Shown here piece after piece: positions 23,143-34,365 of a stretch of 64,000 nucleotides of DNA. The translations under genes were made by a program, and so were the position numbers. The notes under the pieces were generated by a model. That model did no database searches and had not been told where the DNA came from. It worked only from the letters and a program-made list of their open reading frames with translations. Location: contig CP142461.1 of assembly GCA_038049695.1 (NCBI GenBank), positions 29,519,001 to 29,583,000 of the forward strand, in the 5' to 3' direction. Positions within the stretch are counted from its first letter, which is position 1; every line of letters begins with the position of its first letter. The stretch comes from Cinnamomum chago (taxonomy: Eukaryota; Streptophyta; Magnoliopsida; Laurales; Lauraceae).

Positions 23143-26100
23143 TTAAAATTGAAAGCACCTGCAGGAAACCCAAATCCACAAACCTTGAACGCCGTTTAGT
23201 TTCTGTAATCTAGCATTAGTTTGTGATAGAAGTAAGCCAGCGAGCAAACTTACTTGAGTCATGCTTGGACGGGAAAGTGGCTTAGATTTAGTGCACTGAG
23301 TTGCAGCAGCCATCACCTTGTATATTTCATACATGTCCAGGTCCTCCATGTCCTGATCCAACATCTCATGGAATGCTAATTGCAGCAATAGGGGCTGAGC
23401 CTGCACAAAGCTCATACACATACGCACAGGTGGATGCTGTTTAGACTAGACCAATATTGGTTACATTTACCTCTCTGAACTTAAAACAAGTTGACAGGGC
23501 ATGTGGAATGTGAATTGAGTGCCAATATAATTGCCATACAAAAATTTTATTTTTAGTAGCAAGAACTAGGAATAAGTTAGTTCAAAGTGAAATGATTGAT
23601 TGCGGGGTTATGTACAACATACTCCTAAATATGTATGAGTGGAAAAGTAGAACACATATAGCCGATAAGAATTCATTTATGATTTATGAGGTTAATTTGA
23701 GCACTACTGTGAATTCCTGTATTCTCCATGGAATGTAGTGTTCTTTCTATATTTTGAGAAATGACTATGTCTGGAAGTTGTGCACATTGATGCTATTTTC
23801 ATGTGATTTCTTTGATTATAGAATATGATATAAGGCAGGTGAATATACTAGTTGAAAGATGAAGAGTCATATGTAACTATACTTATTTGTTATTTAGAGC
23901 ATCTAGTCGTTCTGTAACTATAAATTCAAATATAAGGAAGATCCATCTACTTTTGAAAGGTGAAGGGTAGGATGATACTGACCCAATCAACCAACTCCAT
24001 GTCATCTTCCGGCATGGGTTGCTGGCAAAATAGTCTCAAAAGCAATACTCCGAATGCGAAGACATCCGATTTTAATAGGGGGATAGAGTTAAGTTCTGAA
24101 GGCGCCTCATGCCAGCACCTTTTAACAAGACAAATCAACTCCATAGACCTTAATTAGGAAAAAGTAAGCTTACATAAGCATCTTTAGTAATCGTTGAGAC
24201 TAATGGATGATGCATACCTGCTTTTACTCTCACCCATCATCACTTGCTCAATTTCCAGCCATCTTGCTTGCCCAAAGCCTGAGATCTGTTGAAAGAGAAC
24301 AAAGGAAAATATACATTATTTTTGGAATCAAATGACATTAAAACTACAAAGGTGTTTGTTTATTTACCAGTGGTTGATAGTTGTGTCCCAAGAAAATATT
24401 GCATGGTCGTAAGTCACCATGAACAATGGGACCTCCTGGGCATTCTTCATGCATGTAGCGGACCCCTCGACCAATCCCAATTGCAATCTTCATCCTTTGC
24501 TGACAGGTTAATCTTGCTGAATTTTCTGTCATCCCATATGTACACAATTAGCTGTTAGAGAAAAAGAGAGAGGAGAGAGAGAATGTGCGGCACAAATGGT
24601 CTATTGCTCCAAATGAATTTGATTAGTAGATATTTAGGTTGTAGTTGAAGCCACATGGTAGGAAACATTCTTCACTCATCAATTGGGAAGCAAAGTATAG
24701 AGGATCAAATACTCAAAACAGAATGAGGATAGATCAGTCAAGCTGGTCTTTTAGGTTTATTTAGGCCTCCTAATGAGTTTGGTCTGAGAGGGCGGGACTT
24801 GTCGCAATGGTAAGATTGCTCCATTGTGACCTGGGCGTCACAGGTTCGAAGCGTGGAAACAGCCTCTCCGCATGTGGGGTAAGGCTGCGAACACCTGATC
24901 CTCCCCAGACCCTGCAGTGGTGGGAGCCTTGTGCACTGGGCTGCCCTTTAATGAGTTTGGTCCGAGCTGATCCAGGCCAACTACGTATGGAATGGGGACC
25001 AAGGCCATGTGCAAGTGAAGGACAGCCGCAGTTGTGTTACTAAGATGGTTGGGTTGGACCTGGCCATTTGGTTGGGGAAAACTCTCTGCTCAAGTCCTTC
25101 TGTTTAGGGGCTGCATAATAGACTCTATCTGGAGCCAGAACCAAACTGAGCTTCTACTTGGTTGATTGCATCTGGCAATGATCACACCATACGATTTGTG
25201 ATGTTACAAGAACAGAGGTGTTTGACATAATACTCACCAGAGAGATACTGGTTCAATGTTCCGTTTCCAGTGTATGGATAAACTAAAGCTGAGGCATATG
25301 AACTCTCATGGTAACAGATTGGAGCTAACAAATTTTGATGAGACAGAGAGGAAGAAACTCTCTTTTCAGCTTCTACAATTCTGTTCCAATCACCAGAGAA
25401 TCGCTTCACCAAAACTTCGATGTCCATAGGATCACGTAGATGCCCCTTATACATTTCCAACTGTTCATGTCCAGACATGCAAAGCCATGCTCGAAACCCA
25501 TCAGTGACAGTCAAGATCTCTTCCCAACTTAACTCAATTGGTAGTTTGAGCACAAGTGTTGGGTCCAATTTTCGAATCCATGCTACATTGTCATTTGTAC
25601 TGGTCTTTGGCACACTATCACATTCACTATTCTCCTTCAAGGATGGCTCCATGACAATCAGTTCCTTACAGCACATGCCTGTTACGAAAGGTTGAACCGG
25701 CAAGGAATCACGAATGTGTGGCTCCTCACTTGATACGAACTCCTTCAAGAGGTTGGGGAGATTGGGTTTGGGGTCCTCATTTGTAACTTTAGGGACGTCC
25801 AATTTATTACCCATAGAGGGAGTGTGGACTCCAGATTCTCTGTCTTCGCTAATAGAGACTGGCAATGAATCACGAATGTGTGGCTCCTCTTGCAAAATAT
25901 ATTCTTTTAAGTGCACTGGAGATTTTGGATTGGGGTTCTCTTTCCTAACTATGGGAATGTCTGAATCTTTACTTAGAGAAGGATTATGGACTTCAGGCTC
26001 CTCATTGTCGTTCACTAACACTATTATGCGACCCTTGCGACGCAGTTGGAGGTTCACAACTTCCACCAAGCTCCTGCAATTCAAAGGTACTTCTTTATAT

Positions 26101-27737
26101 GAGTTCGATTTCTGATAATTAGGTAATTTGCTGATCAGATGTTACAAATTCATACGAAATTCAAATAAAAATTGGGGTTAGTAGAATGCTAGTTAGTTTT
26201 TATCATTCACAGGGATTTGAACTTCCACTTGCTTTCCAACACAATTCCATAGAAATCTGGTACTCTATATTTTTTTAGCAAATACAACTGGAAATTATAA
26301 CACTTCTAATTATGTTCTTCAAATGAATTCATGGATTTCCTTTCTTGGGGGCCTTCTTCCTAGCTTGTATTGAATTCCCGGTTGTGCCTACTTTGTATTG
26401 AACTCCTAGTAATTCATAGTTAAGTGGGTCTAATGAAGGAATATGAAAGAAGTGGGAAGTGAAGGATCTAAGGGGGATAAGTAGATGGGATGCTCACTTT
26501 TCTAGAATTTCATATACTGGGGTAAGGGCTGGGTAACCATTTCCTACCAAAGAGGAGACTATTTGATGGTCCTTCACGAATTGTCACCATTATTCAAATT
26601 CTAGCCCCTCTGAGTCCTAGGAAATTTAAGCAAATCATCCTCATAGAAGGTGCTAAAGCTGAAAGATTAAAGACAAACATACACAAGCATAGACCATGGG
26701 CATTTGTGTTGAGCATAAAAGGAAAGGGTAGAACAGACCTATCCATGACAATACATGTAGCTCCGACATTGTTTGCTTCGTCCTTCACTATCGCCTTGGG
26801 TTGAAATCCTGCTGCCACCTTCGCTTCAAACTTCACCTGCCAAAAAGTAAATTACTGAAAATTATTCAAAATTCTTTTTGGTAGAATTGTCCTCTTCAGG
26901 AATTGTTTCATGAAATGTTTCTTATTGATTGTGGGCATGTGATTATGAACTACAATTGTATGTGCTCCCAGGAAACATATGGGTACTCTGATCCACACCA
27001 GTACATATATCTTTAAATCCTTGGTATGGTGAAACCTCCTATTACACTGATCTACATATTTCTCTCCCCATCATTTGGTACTAGTTATTATCATTTGCAT
27101 ATCATGACCTTATAATAAACATGAATGCACACAAACACAAAATTAAAGGATGAAACAATTGTGTTATATATGAAATGTTGAAGAAATTTACTTCAAATCC
27201 CAACATGGTGTTGAATCACTGAAGGTAATAGGACTGTAGGAGAGACTCCTCTATGGAACCTAAGCAATCCAAATTTGACACATAGAAAAAAGAAAAAGAA
27301 AAAGAAAACCAGCCATGTCCTGCTCAGTGAGTCAACTCAAGAAGGCAGACTTGGTGCATGTGGGATGTCACCTCATGTTTTTGGGGTCATGCAACTGAAC
27401 TTACTCCACTAATTTTGCATGTATGATAGTAAGGCCGGAGGTGCTGCCGGAAAGTCTCCTTTCTTTGCCCAATCTGTTCATGGAGGAACTTCAGGTAGTC
27501 CTTTCCTTCTTCACTTGTAAAGCTCTGCCGAAATCCTAAACAACAAAAGCCCCCATTGGTGCTGGTTGGATTGAGAATGTAGAGTACTAAGAGATCACCA
27601 CCTGCGTGAACAACGTTACGCATGGCCCATGATAGTGGCGCGAGACCCTTCTCATCTCTAGAGGAGGCCTTGACTCCCTCCAACACAACGATCACACTCT
27701 CTCTTTTCTCTCTCTTTTTCATTCTTGTCTTCATCAT
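23143..27737 (-). CDS. USP-domain receptor-like cytoplasmic kinase, probable pseudokinase (seven exons)
   Basis: Minus-strand exons: 27737-27405, 26836-26739, 26073-25238, 24525-24368, 24285-24218, 24118-23983, 23400-23143. All junctions are GT-AG and the total of 1887 nt gives 628 aa in frame. Residues ~12-165 form a universal-stress-protein-like domain (ESVIVVLEGVKAS; RKGRIIVLV). A linker follows, then a kinase fold with VLVKRF (K367), VHGDLRPCN (H458-D460), GFG at 478-480 where DFG is expected, and SDVFAFGVLLLRLF. The family is the plant group named inactive kinase SELMODRAFT_444075-like. Loss of the DFG Asp, which coordinates magnesium, suggests little catalysis; ATP binding is untested. 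There is no signal peptide or membrane segment, so it is probably cytoplasmic. Start choice: ATG at 27737, with another two codons later. Confidence 0.82.
24789..24949 (+). mobile_element. Au-type SINE in intron 3 of the USP-kinase gene
   Basis: A tRNA-like head (CGCAATGGTAAGATTGC A box; GGTTCGAAGC B box) is followed by the diagnostic body GAAACAGCCTCTCCGC, GGGGTAAGGCTGCG, CCAGACCCTGCAGTGG and the end GTGCACTGGGCTGCCCTTT. It is flanked by AATGAGTTTGGTCTGAG (24772-24788) and AATGAGTTTGGTCCGAG (24950-24966), a 16-of-17 target duplication. Orientation is antisense to the host gene. Confidence 0.92.
25690..26010 (-). repeat. Tandem ~54-codon duplication inside the USP-kinase linker
   Basis: Two adjacent coding repeats each run from VHNPS/VHTPS through LKEY/LKEF to EEPHIRDSLPV. 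The nucleotide word encoding EEPHIRDS occurs at about 25707 and 25869, 162 nt apart, so the reading frame is kept. Confidence 0.85.
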
Positions 27738-29180
27738 CTTCTTCTTCTTTTGCTCCTTATTGGTTGGTTAATATTTAGTTCAATGAGCTGTTGTCTATGT
27801 TTGGTGATTTGCTTTGTTTATCTTTGTTTTTCTAAACAATGTAACCATTAAAAACAAAGTCATGACTTCGGTATGATCATCATATATGATAGCCTTTTCA
27901 ATCATTTTCCTGCCAATTTGCCACATCTTATGCCGCTTGACACATCCAAAGGGATAGAAAGGAAAAGAGTTTTGAAGTCCCTTGCATTGGAGATAGAGGT
28001 GGAATGGAAATACTTGTCATTATAATAAGTACAGTGGTTCATACTCACAAATACATCCACCCTACATGTGGCATGCATCCAAATCATGGGCCACACTTAA
28101 TAGGCTCAGATGAAAGCTCCCCTGAATGGATGGCCAAAAAATACACCATTTCAAGCAAAATCTCTCAACAGTGATAGTTGGATGCCTAGGATTTTTCAAG
28201 TTCACAGTTCTAAAGGCCATTGACTTGCTTTAGACTCGGCTGAGTCCATTAGAAAATGTTGAAATTCTACTGAACTCACATCCATATACTACTACTATGG
28301 AAAGGTGTAATCTTGTATTCAAGTTAAACCACCATTCATCAAAGTCTGGCTGATTTGATTGAACATTGACTTAAATTGGGTTTTTAAATTACAGCAAGAT
28401 CTGAGACTTGAGTGGTCCAGATTGGTAATTGTTTGTCATGTGCAAAACTGGATGTCCATGAGTATGATCCATAATACAGTCCAAGCATCATACAATTCCC
28501 AACTAGTTGACATCTTTATAGTCACATTGATATCAACTCAAGTTGGGCCTGTAATTTACAGTGAGATATAATCTGAGACTCGAACGGTCTGGATTGGTAA
28601 ATGCATGTGTACATTGGACATTTTCATGAGTATCATCTACAATACAGCCCATGCATCATATAATTATTATATTTATATTCTCATCAGTACATATCTTTGG
28701 ATCATACAAATCAATGGTGTTGGTCTTGTACTCAAAACTAGGTAAAAGGATTTTAGATAAAAGCACAAGCTGTTTGTCTTTAATTTCTTTTCCTTACAAG
28801 AGAGGTCCTTGGGAATGAAGGCATAGAGATGCCTGAACCATTTGTTTTTAGCAAAGTTGGATTTAAGCAAAAGAATATGAGTATGTACATAGACCTAAAA
28901 ATTATTTCCTAAAAAGATTCAGATGGTTCCAATGCAGCCTAAGCTATGTAAAAAAATAAAAAATTCTTGAAACAAACATTGGTTTGTTCTCAAGAGTGAC
29001 AAAATACTGTCTAAAAAATTTGATATGGCACCATATAAGGAGAAGTGATGGAGGGGATCTTTCTTCTGTGAAATCAGGAAAACTCCTTAAACTAACCATT
29101 CTCCTAAAACAGGGCATATTTTTATATGACGTGAACCCTGTTTGAATGTGCATGTCAGGCCCTGAAGCATTAGAGATTTG
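27738..29180. other. Upstream spacer of the USP-kinase gene
   Basis: AT-rich and without a supported gene. It must contain the promoter of the minus-strand kinase gene. A duplicated segment lies at about 28393-28500 and 28572-28665: ATCTGAGACT(T/C)GA...GGTC(C/T)(A/G)GATTGGTAA followed by an AATACAG(T/C)CCA(A/T)GCATCATA tail in both. Confidence 0.55.
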
Positions 29181-29391
29181 TTAAAGACTGAGGGTGATTC
29201 TCATGGTAAGAAATACCCTTTTGGGGTTCTCTAAAACCCCATGATTATTCAAATGCACATTGTATGTTGTGCATTGGAAATTTGGAAAGCACTGAGGATG
29301 ATTCTCATGACAAGAAATTACAATGTAGGGTTCTCTAAAATGCACATGATTAATCAGATACAAATTGTATATTGGGTATTGGAAATTTTTA

Positions 29392-31503
29392 GGGGCATTT
29401 TGCGGCAGGTCCCTCAACAGTATGTTTCATAGCCTGTGGTCCAAGTCATTTTCTTATAGAGGCAGTGGTCCCCTTTTAACATTAAATGAGTAAAAAAGGC
29501 AAAAACCCTCTCTTTATATACTCTATACGTTACCAAACACGCACCGCTTTAAAATATTCCGTCATACACTCCGAAATCCAAGCAAAATAAAGATTCTGAA
29601 AGCGAAGATGAAGGAAACTGCAAAAAGAAGCAAAATCAACTCATCGGTGACCTCGAACAACCGAATCCTCTTGACTTAAACTTAATTGAGTTTGACATAA
29701 GTGTATCTAAGTTTTGGTTCGTATTTATTTGAGCTTGATATGAAATTATTTGACTTCGACATGTATTTATCTAAGCCTTATGTGAAGTTATCTTAATCTA
29801 TGATCAATTAAGCAGGACTTTAAATGATTTTTTCTGTATATTACATGATTTTTTTGAGTTTGATTTCAATTTAATTACGTTTGTTATCAATTAAACAAGA
29901 TTTCAAATGAAGTTATGTGACTTTGAAATGATTTTCTCTGAGTTTTTACTGAGTTTATCTGAGTTTCTTATGAAATAATGAGTCTGGATATGAAATTATA
30001 ACTGGATTTCACATGATTTTATTTGACTTTAAAATGTATTCAAATTGGTTTTAAATGAGATTTTTTGAGTTTGTTGTGAATTTATCTAAGTTTTGTATGT
30101 GTTATCTGACTTTGGCATAATGTTATCGGTGTTTGGTATGAATTTTTCTAAGTTTGATATGAATTTATTTATGTTTACTTTGAATTAATCTGAGTTTGAT
30201 ACGAATTAAGTGAATTTATCTGAGTTTGCTGTGAATTTATCTAACTTTGATGGGAACTTATCAAACTTTGGCATGAGTTTATATGAATTTATCTGTGTTT
30301 GAAATCATAATCAGTTTGAAAACAAGTGTTTTGTATGTGTTATCTGACTTTGGTATAATGTTATCTGACTTTGGCATGATGTTATCTGTGTTTGGTATGA
30401 ATTTTTCTAAGTTTGATATGAACTTATTTGTGTTTGCTTTGAATTAATTTTGAGTTTGATACGAATTAAGTGAATTTATCTGAGTTTGCTGTGAATTTAT
30501 CTAACTTTGATTGAAACTTATCTAACTTTGGTGTGAGTTTATATGAATTTATTTGTGTTTGAAATCATAGCCAGTTTGAAAACAAGTGTTTTGTATGTGT
30601 TATCTGACTTTGGAATAATGTTATCTGACTTTGGCATGATGTTATCTATGTTTGTATGAGTTTTTTTTTAAAGTTTGATATGAATTTATTTGTATTTGCT
30701 TTGAATTAATCTGAATTTGATACGAATTAAGTGAATTTATCTGAGTTTGTTGTGAATTTATCTAACTTTGATGGGAACTTATCTAACTTTGGTATGAGTT
30801 TAAATGAATTTATTTGTGTTTAAAATTATAGCCAGTTTGAAAACAAGTTATGTCACTTCGATATGAGATTATCTAACTATATTTGGTTTGGTATGACTAG
30901 ATTTAGTTTGAATTTATCTAGCTTTGATAAAAATTTATCAGAATCTAAGATAAAATTATCTGTGTTTGAAGTGAATTTAAATAAATTTGTTATTATTTTA
31001 TTTGACTTTTCTTTGGACTGTGATTAGTTTGATATCAAATTTATCTGAGTTGTATATGTATGTTGACAGCCAAAAGCACCAAAAGGAGGAAAGATGATAA
31101 AAAAAAAAAAAAGCAGCACCAAGCAAGCCACTCTAGGCAAAATTCCATCAATTGTCATTCCCTCTAATTAAAACTTCAAAATTTGATCAAAAACTCATCT
31201 TACTACATTTAAATTGGAAATATAATCCGAGAAAGATGATGAGTTGAAGCTAAAACCCATATTTAAATTGCATGACACCCATTTAAAAGGTTAGAAGGGC
31301 AAATGAGTCATAAAAAAATCTGATGTCATATGCTTAGGGACCACCGCCCATTTAAATGGTTAGAAGGGTAAATGAGTCAAAAAATCTGATGTCACATGCG
31401 CGTGAATTAATCACATGCGCAAGGGACTGTAGGTCTTAAACATTAATGCTGTGTATTGGAGACTTTATAACACGGTACTAAGGGATCTCTCCCTAATTTA
31501 CCC
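29392..31503. mobile_element. Mutator-like non-autonomous element with internal minisatellite
   Basis: A 2112-bp element flanked by a perfect 9-bp duplication AAATTTTTA (29383-29391 and 31504-31512). The left end GGGGCATTTTGCGGCAGG and the complement of the right end GGGTAAATTAGGGAGAG form weak terminal inverted repeats, about 16 of 25 matching, sharing a TCCCT(C/T)A block. No transposase is visible; the interior is mostly repeats. The 9-bp duplication points to the Mutator superfamily. Confidence 0.7.
29690..31060. repeat. Minisatellite of GAATTTATCTGAGTTTGATAT-like words with ~245-260-bp higher-order units
   Basis: The short word and its variants recur throughout. A longer unit beginning TTTTGTATGTGTTATCTGACTTTGG starts near 30091, 30327 and 30588 and repeats with few changes. 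It makes up most of the Mutator-like element. Confidence 0.85.
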
Positions 31504-31712
31504 AAATTTTTAAAGGACTGATCGAGGATGATTTTCATGACAAGAAATACCAATTTGGGGTTCTCTAAAATATACGTGATTAATCAAATACACATTCTAT
31601 GTTGGGCATTGGAAATTTGTAAAGGGTAGAGGATGATTTTCATGGCAAGAAAAAACCCATTTGGAGTTCTCTAATATACCATGATTAATCTAATGCACAT
31701 TGTATGTTGAGT

Positions 31713-33845
31713 GACCTTTATTACATGAGGCAAACCAAATGGATTATCATTCCCTTTACTCAGTTGAGTTGTACACAACCAACAGTCACACTTACTCAGT
31801 TACTCTTTTGGTGGCTCTTGGTTTGGAAAAATGAATGTGCAATGTTATGTTTGTCGTTGTATTGACCCAAGGAAACAACAGCATTGATTTGAACTCTAAT
31901 CAAGCAGAAGATGGTGTGCCTACAAAGCTTCCTACACTAGAACATGAAGAAGAGACTTAAAATGGTGTCAAGGTGGACATTTGAAGGAAGGTTGATACTT
32001 GTTGGCTGCTGCACAAGAGATTTGACTGCAACTTTTTCTTATGAAAACAAGGGCTCTGATTTTGGCTAGTGATGGCCGCATAGCCGCATGTGGAGGAAGA
32101 AAGTATTTCAGTGGCCCCACGGTGTTAACATGCCCAATAGAGTTAAAGCCCACTTTGGTATAAATGGCCTAGTCTAATCAAAAGTTTTGGTGGAAGAGGG
32201 TTTTCGTAAGCTCATGCTTATGGGTCTCACCTTTGGTCCATCTAAATGAATCAGACACATGACCCCCCCCCCCCCCCCCCTAAATTACACATGTCCACCA
32301 ACTTTCGGTCAAATCTGAATTTACTAGACCGTTGGATCGACTATGTATCGATCTGAATAGATTATTGACCATTAAACTTTTGAGCCAATATGGAGATGAT
32401 AAAAATCACGGTTGGGGCTAATTTTTTGTAGAGAATAGGATCCCAGGGAGTCCTTGAAATCCCCCCCCATCCCTATCCTCATGTAGGTCCCCAAGTGAGC
32501 CCCACCATCTTATCCTAAGTTTGAGCTTATGAGAGCTGTCCCTATACTATTATATAAAATTTACTAAGAAAATAAATAAAGTTCATCTTTGTCTATAAAA
32601 CCTCTACGGAGATTTGGAAAAAAGATTATTATATATTATTATTATATAATATATAATAATAGGGCCAGATGAGAAGCCTAATTTGAAGAAAGATAGAATG
32701 TTATAGTGGGAATAAGAAGGGTGTAGTGTGCTAGGAATTGGCCAAATATATCATATCTTCATTCACGTTTTTTCAACTCTTTACTTTATAGCCTTTAAAT
32801 TAATGGTTTTGTAAGTGCATCTTTACCTGTGACTCAGTCTAAAAGCAGACGATGGTCGGATCATTATCAACTTGTCTTCTTAACAAAACTGTAGGTGGAT
32901 CAAAGAAAAAAGTAGTTCCATTGTTGTGGATATGTATAGAACATGCAAGTGGTCGAAAGAAAAATCAAGTGGTTGGCTTGTACACATGTGATAATATATA
33001 AACTTCGAGTTCCTCAACTACCTATTGGTATCAGCTACTGTGGAACTTTGTAACTCCTATCGTTCCTCTTTAAAATCTGGGCTGAGCTTCAATCCCTTTC
33101 ATGTCAATCCATGTTTCGGATCTGTCTTTGACTTCCAACTTCAATCTATTGCTTTGGTGGAAGACTTATCTTTCTATGCCACCTGTTTCTCCTTTGGTTC
33201 AATGCCTGTACCAGAACCACCTTTCCTTGGACTTTGTTAAGATTTCTTAGTTCTTACCCTCGAAAAAGACTTTGTTGAAAAGGGAGTCTTCTATAAATAT
33301 TGTGACAAACTCAGACTACAGTGAAACTTAGATTGCGAACATAAGTTCTGAGTGTTTTCTTAATTATATATAAGATAATACGACCAAGTGGGGATGTACT
33401 TAAAGTATGTATTCAATCAATGCTTCTTTAGTTTTGATGATGTATTCAATCAATGCTTCATTAGTTTTGATGATTTACTAATACAGATCCTTCAACCTCC
33501 AGGGAGGATTTTTTCTTGGAAGGGTTTTATTTTGCAGTTTGGTGGTAGCTTGTACCTTCCTTAATTTGTTTTTCTCTTTGTAATCCTCTTCTTTTAAATG
33601 AATGTTCTTGTTACCGTTAAAAAAAAAGGGGGCATACAGCGACAGGTATCTAAACATTTCATTTTCTGCCTTAGATCCATAATCATAGGTCATTTTTTTT
33701 TTCCAAATTTGAAGATGTAAAATGTCCAAGTTAGCATTTCTTTAAAAGTTCTTATTTATTTAAAGATAAATCATATTCATATCCCATAATTAGTGGGATA
33801 TGTCATTAATCATGGTCAACTATTATTTAATTGGCTTCGATTATT
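31713..33845. other. Spacer without supported genes
   Basis: AT-rich spacer with a C-run at about 32264-32281, an AT palindrome-rich patch at 32625-32665, and a segment at 33040-33370 that is diverged but related to 39930-40440 (shared TTTGTCTTTGACTT(T/C)CAACTT and GTCTTC words). A tandem pair GATGTATTCAATCAATGCTTC occurs at about 33402-33460. Confidence 0.5.
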
Positions 33846-34200
33846 GAAAATCCCATCAATGAGATCTTCAAATAAAACTTAAAAAAATACAAATAAATTT
33901 CAAAAAACGTATATAAATCTCAAAAGAATGTAAATAAATTTCAAAAAACACAATTAAGTTTTGAAAAGACACAAATAAATTTCAAAATATGCAAATAAAA
34001 CTAAAAAACACAAATAGATTTACAAAAACGTAAATAAATCCGCCAAAAAAATTAGATAGATTTTTCAAAAACTCAGATAAATTTAAAAAAAAACCTTAGT
34101 TAAATTTGATAGAAACTCAGATAAATTTGACAAAAACTTAGATAAACTTCATAAAAATTCAGATAAATTTCATAAAAACTCAGATAGATTTGCCAAAAAC
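33846..34200. repeat. Second minisatellite of the same family, inverted
   Basis: Repeats of AAACTCAGATAAATTTCATAAAAA, the reverse complement of the words in the 29690-31060 minisatellite. This suggests a second related element in the opposite orientation; its ends were not found. Confidence 0.7.
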
Positions 34201-34365
34201 AATATAACAGTCATGTTGCCTTTCTTCTCTGGCGATGGCATGACACCATTGACTGCGTTCAGCAACGATCGGAAAACTATAGTGGCGGCAACAACGAGAC
34301 CTCTGCTTCGATCTTCTTCCCCAACAATGGCAGAAACTTGGAACCCGAACTCAGGTGGCAGCACC

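Larger units (their letters stand above)
29184..31712. repeat. ~105-bp tandem repeat array, four units, split by a transposon
   Basis: Units start near 29184, 29287, 31513 and 31617. Each contains GATGATT(C/T)TCATG.CAAGAAAT, GGGGTTCTCTAAAA, CATGATTAATC and GCATTGGAAATTT or close variants. The first and second pairs are separated by the 2.1-kb element at 29392-31503. Deleting that element with one 9-bp duplication restores the second unit. Confidence 0.85.

Noticed and set aside
24807..25043. 78-aa plus ORF
   Set aside because: It lies mostly within the Au-type SINE.
30000..31000. CRISPR-like or structured array
   Set aside because: Repeats have no unique spacers and are eukaryotic minisatellite units within a transposon.
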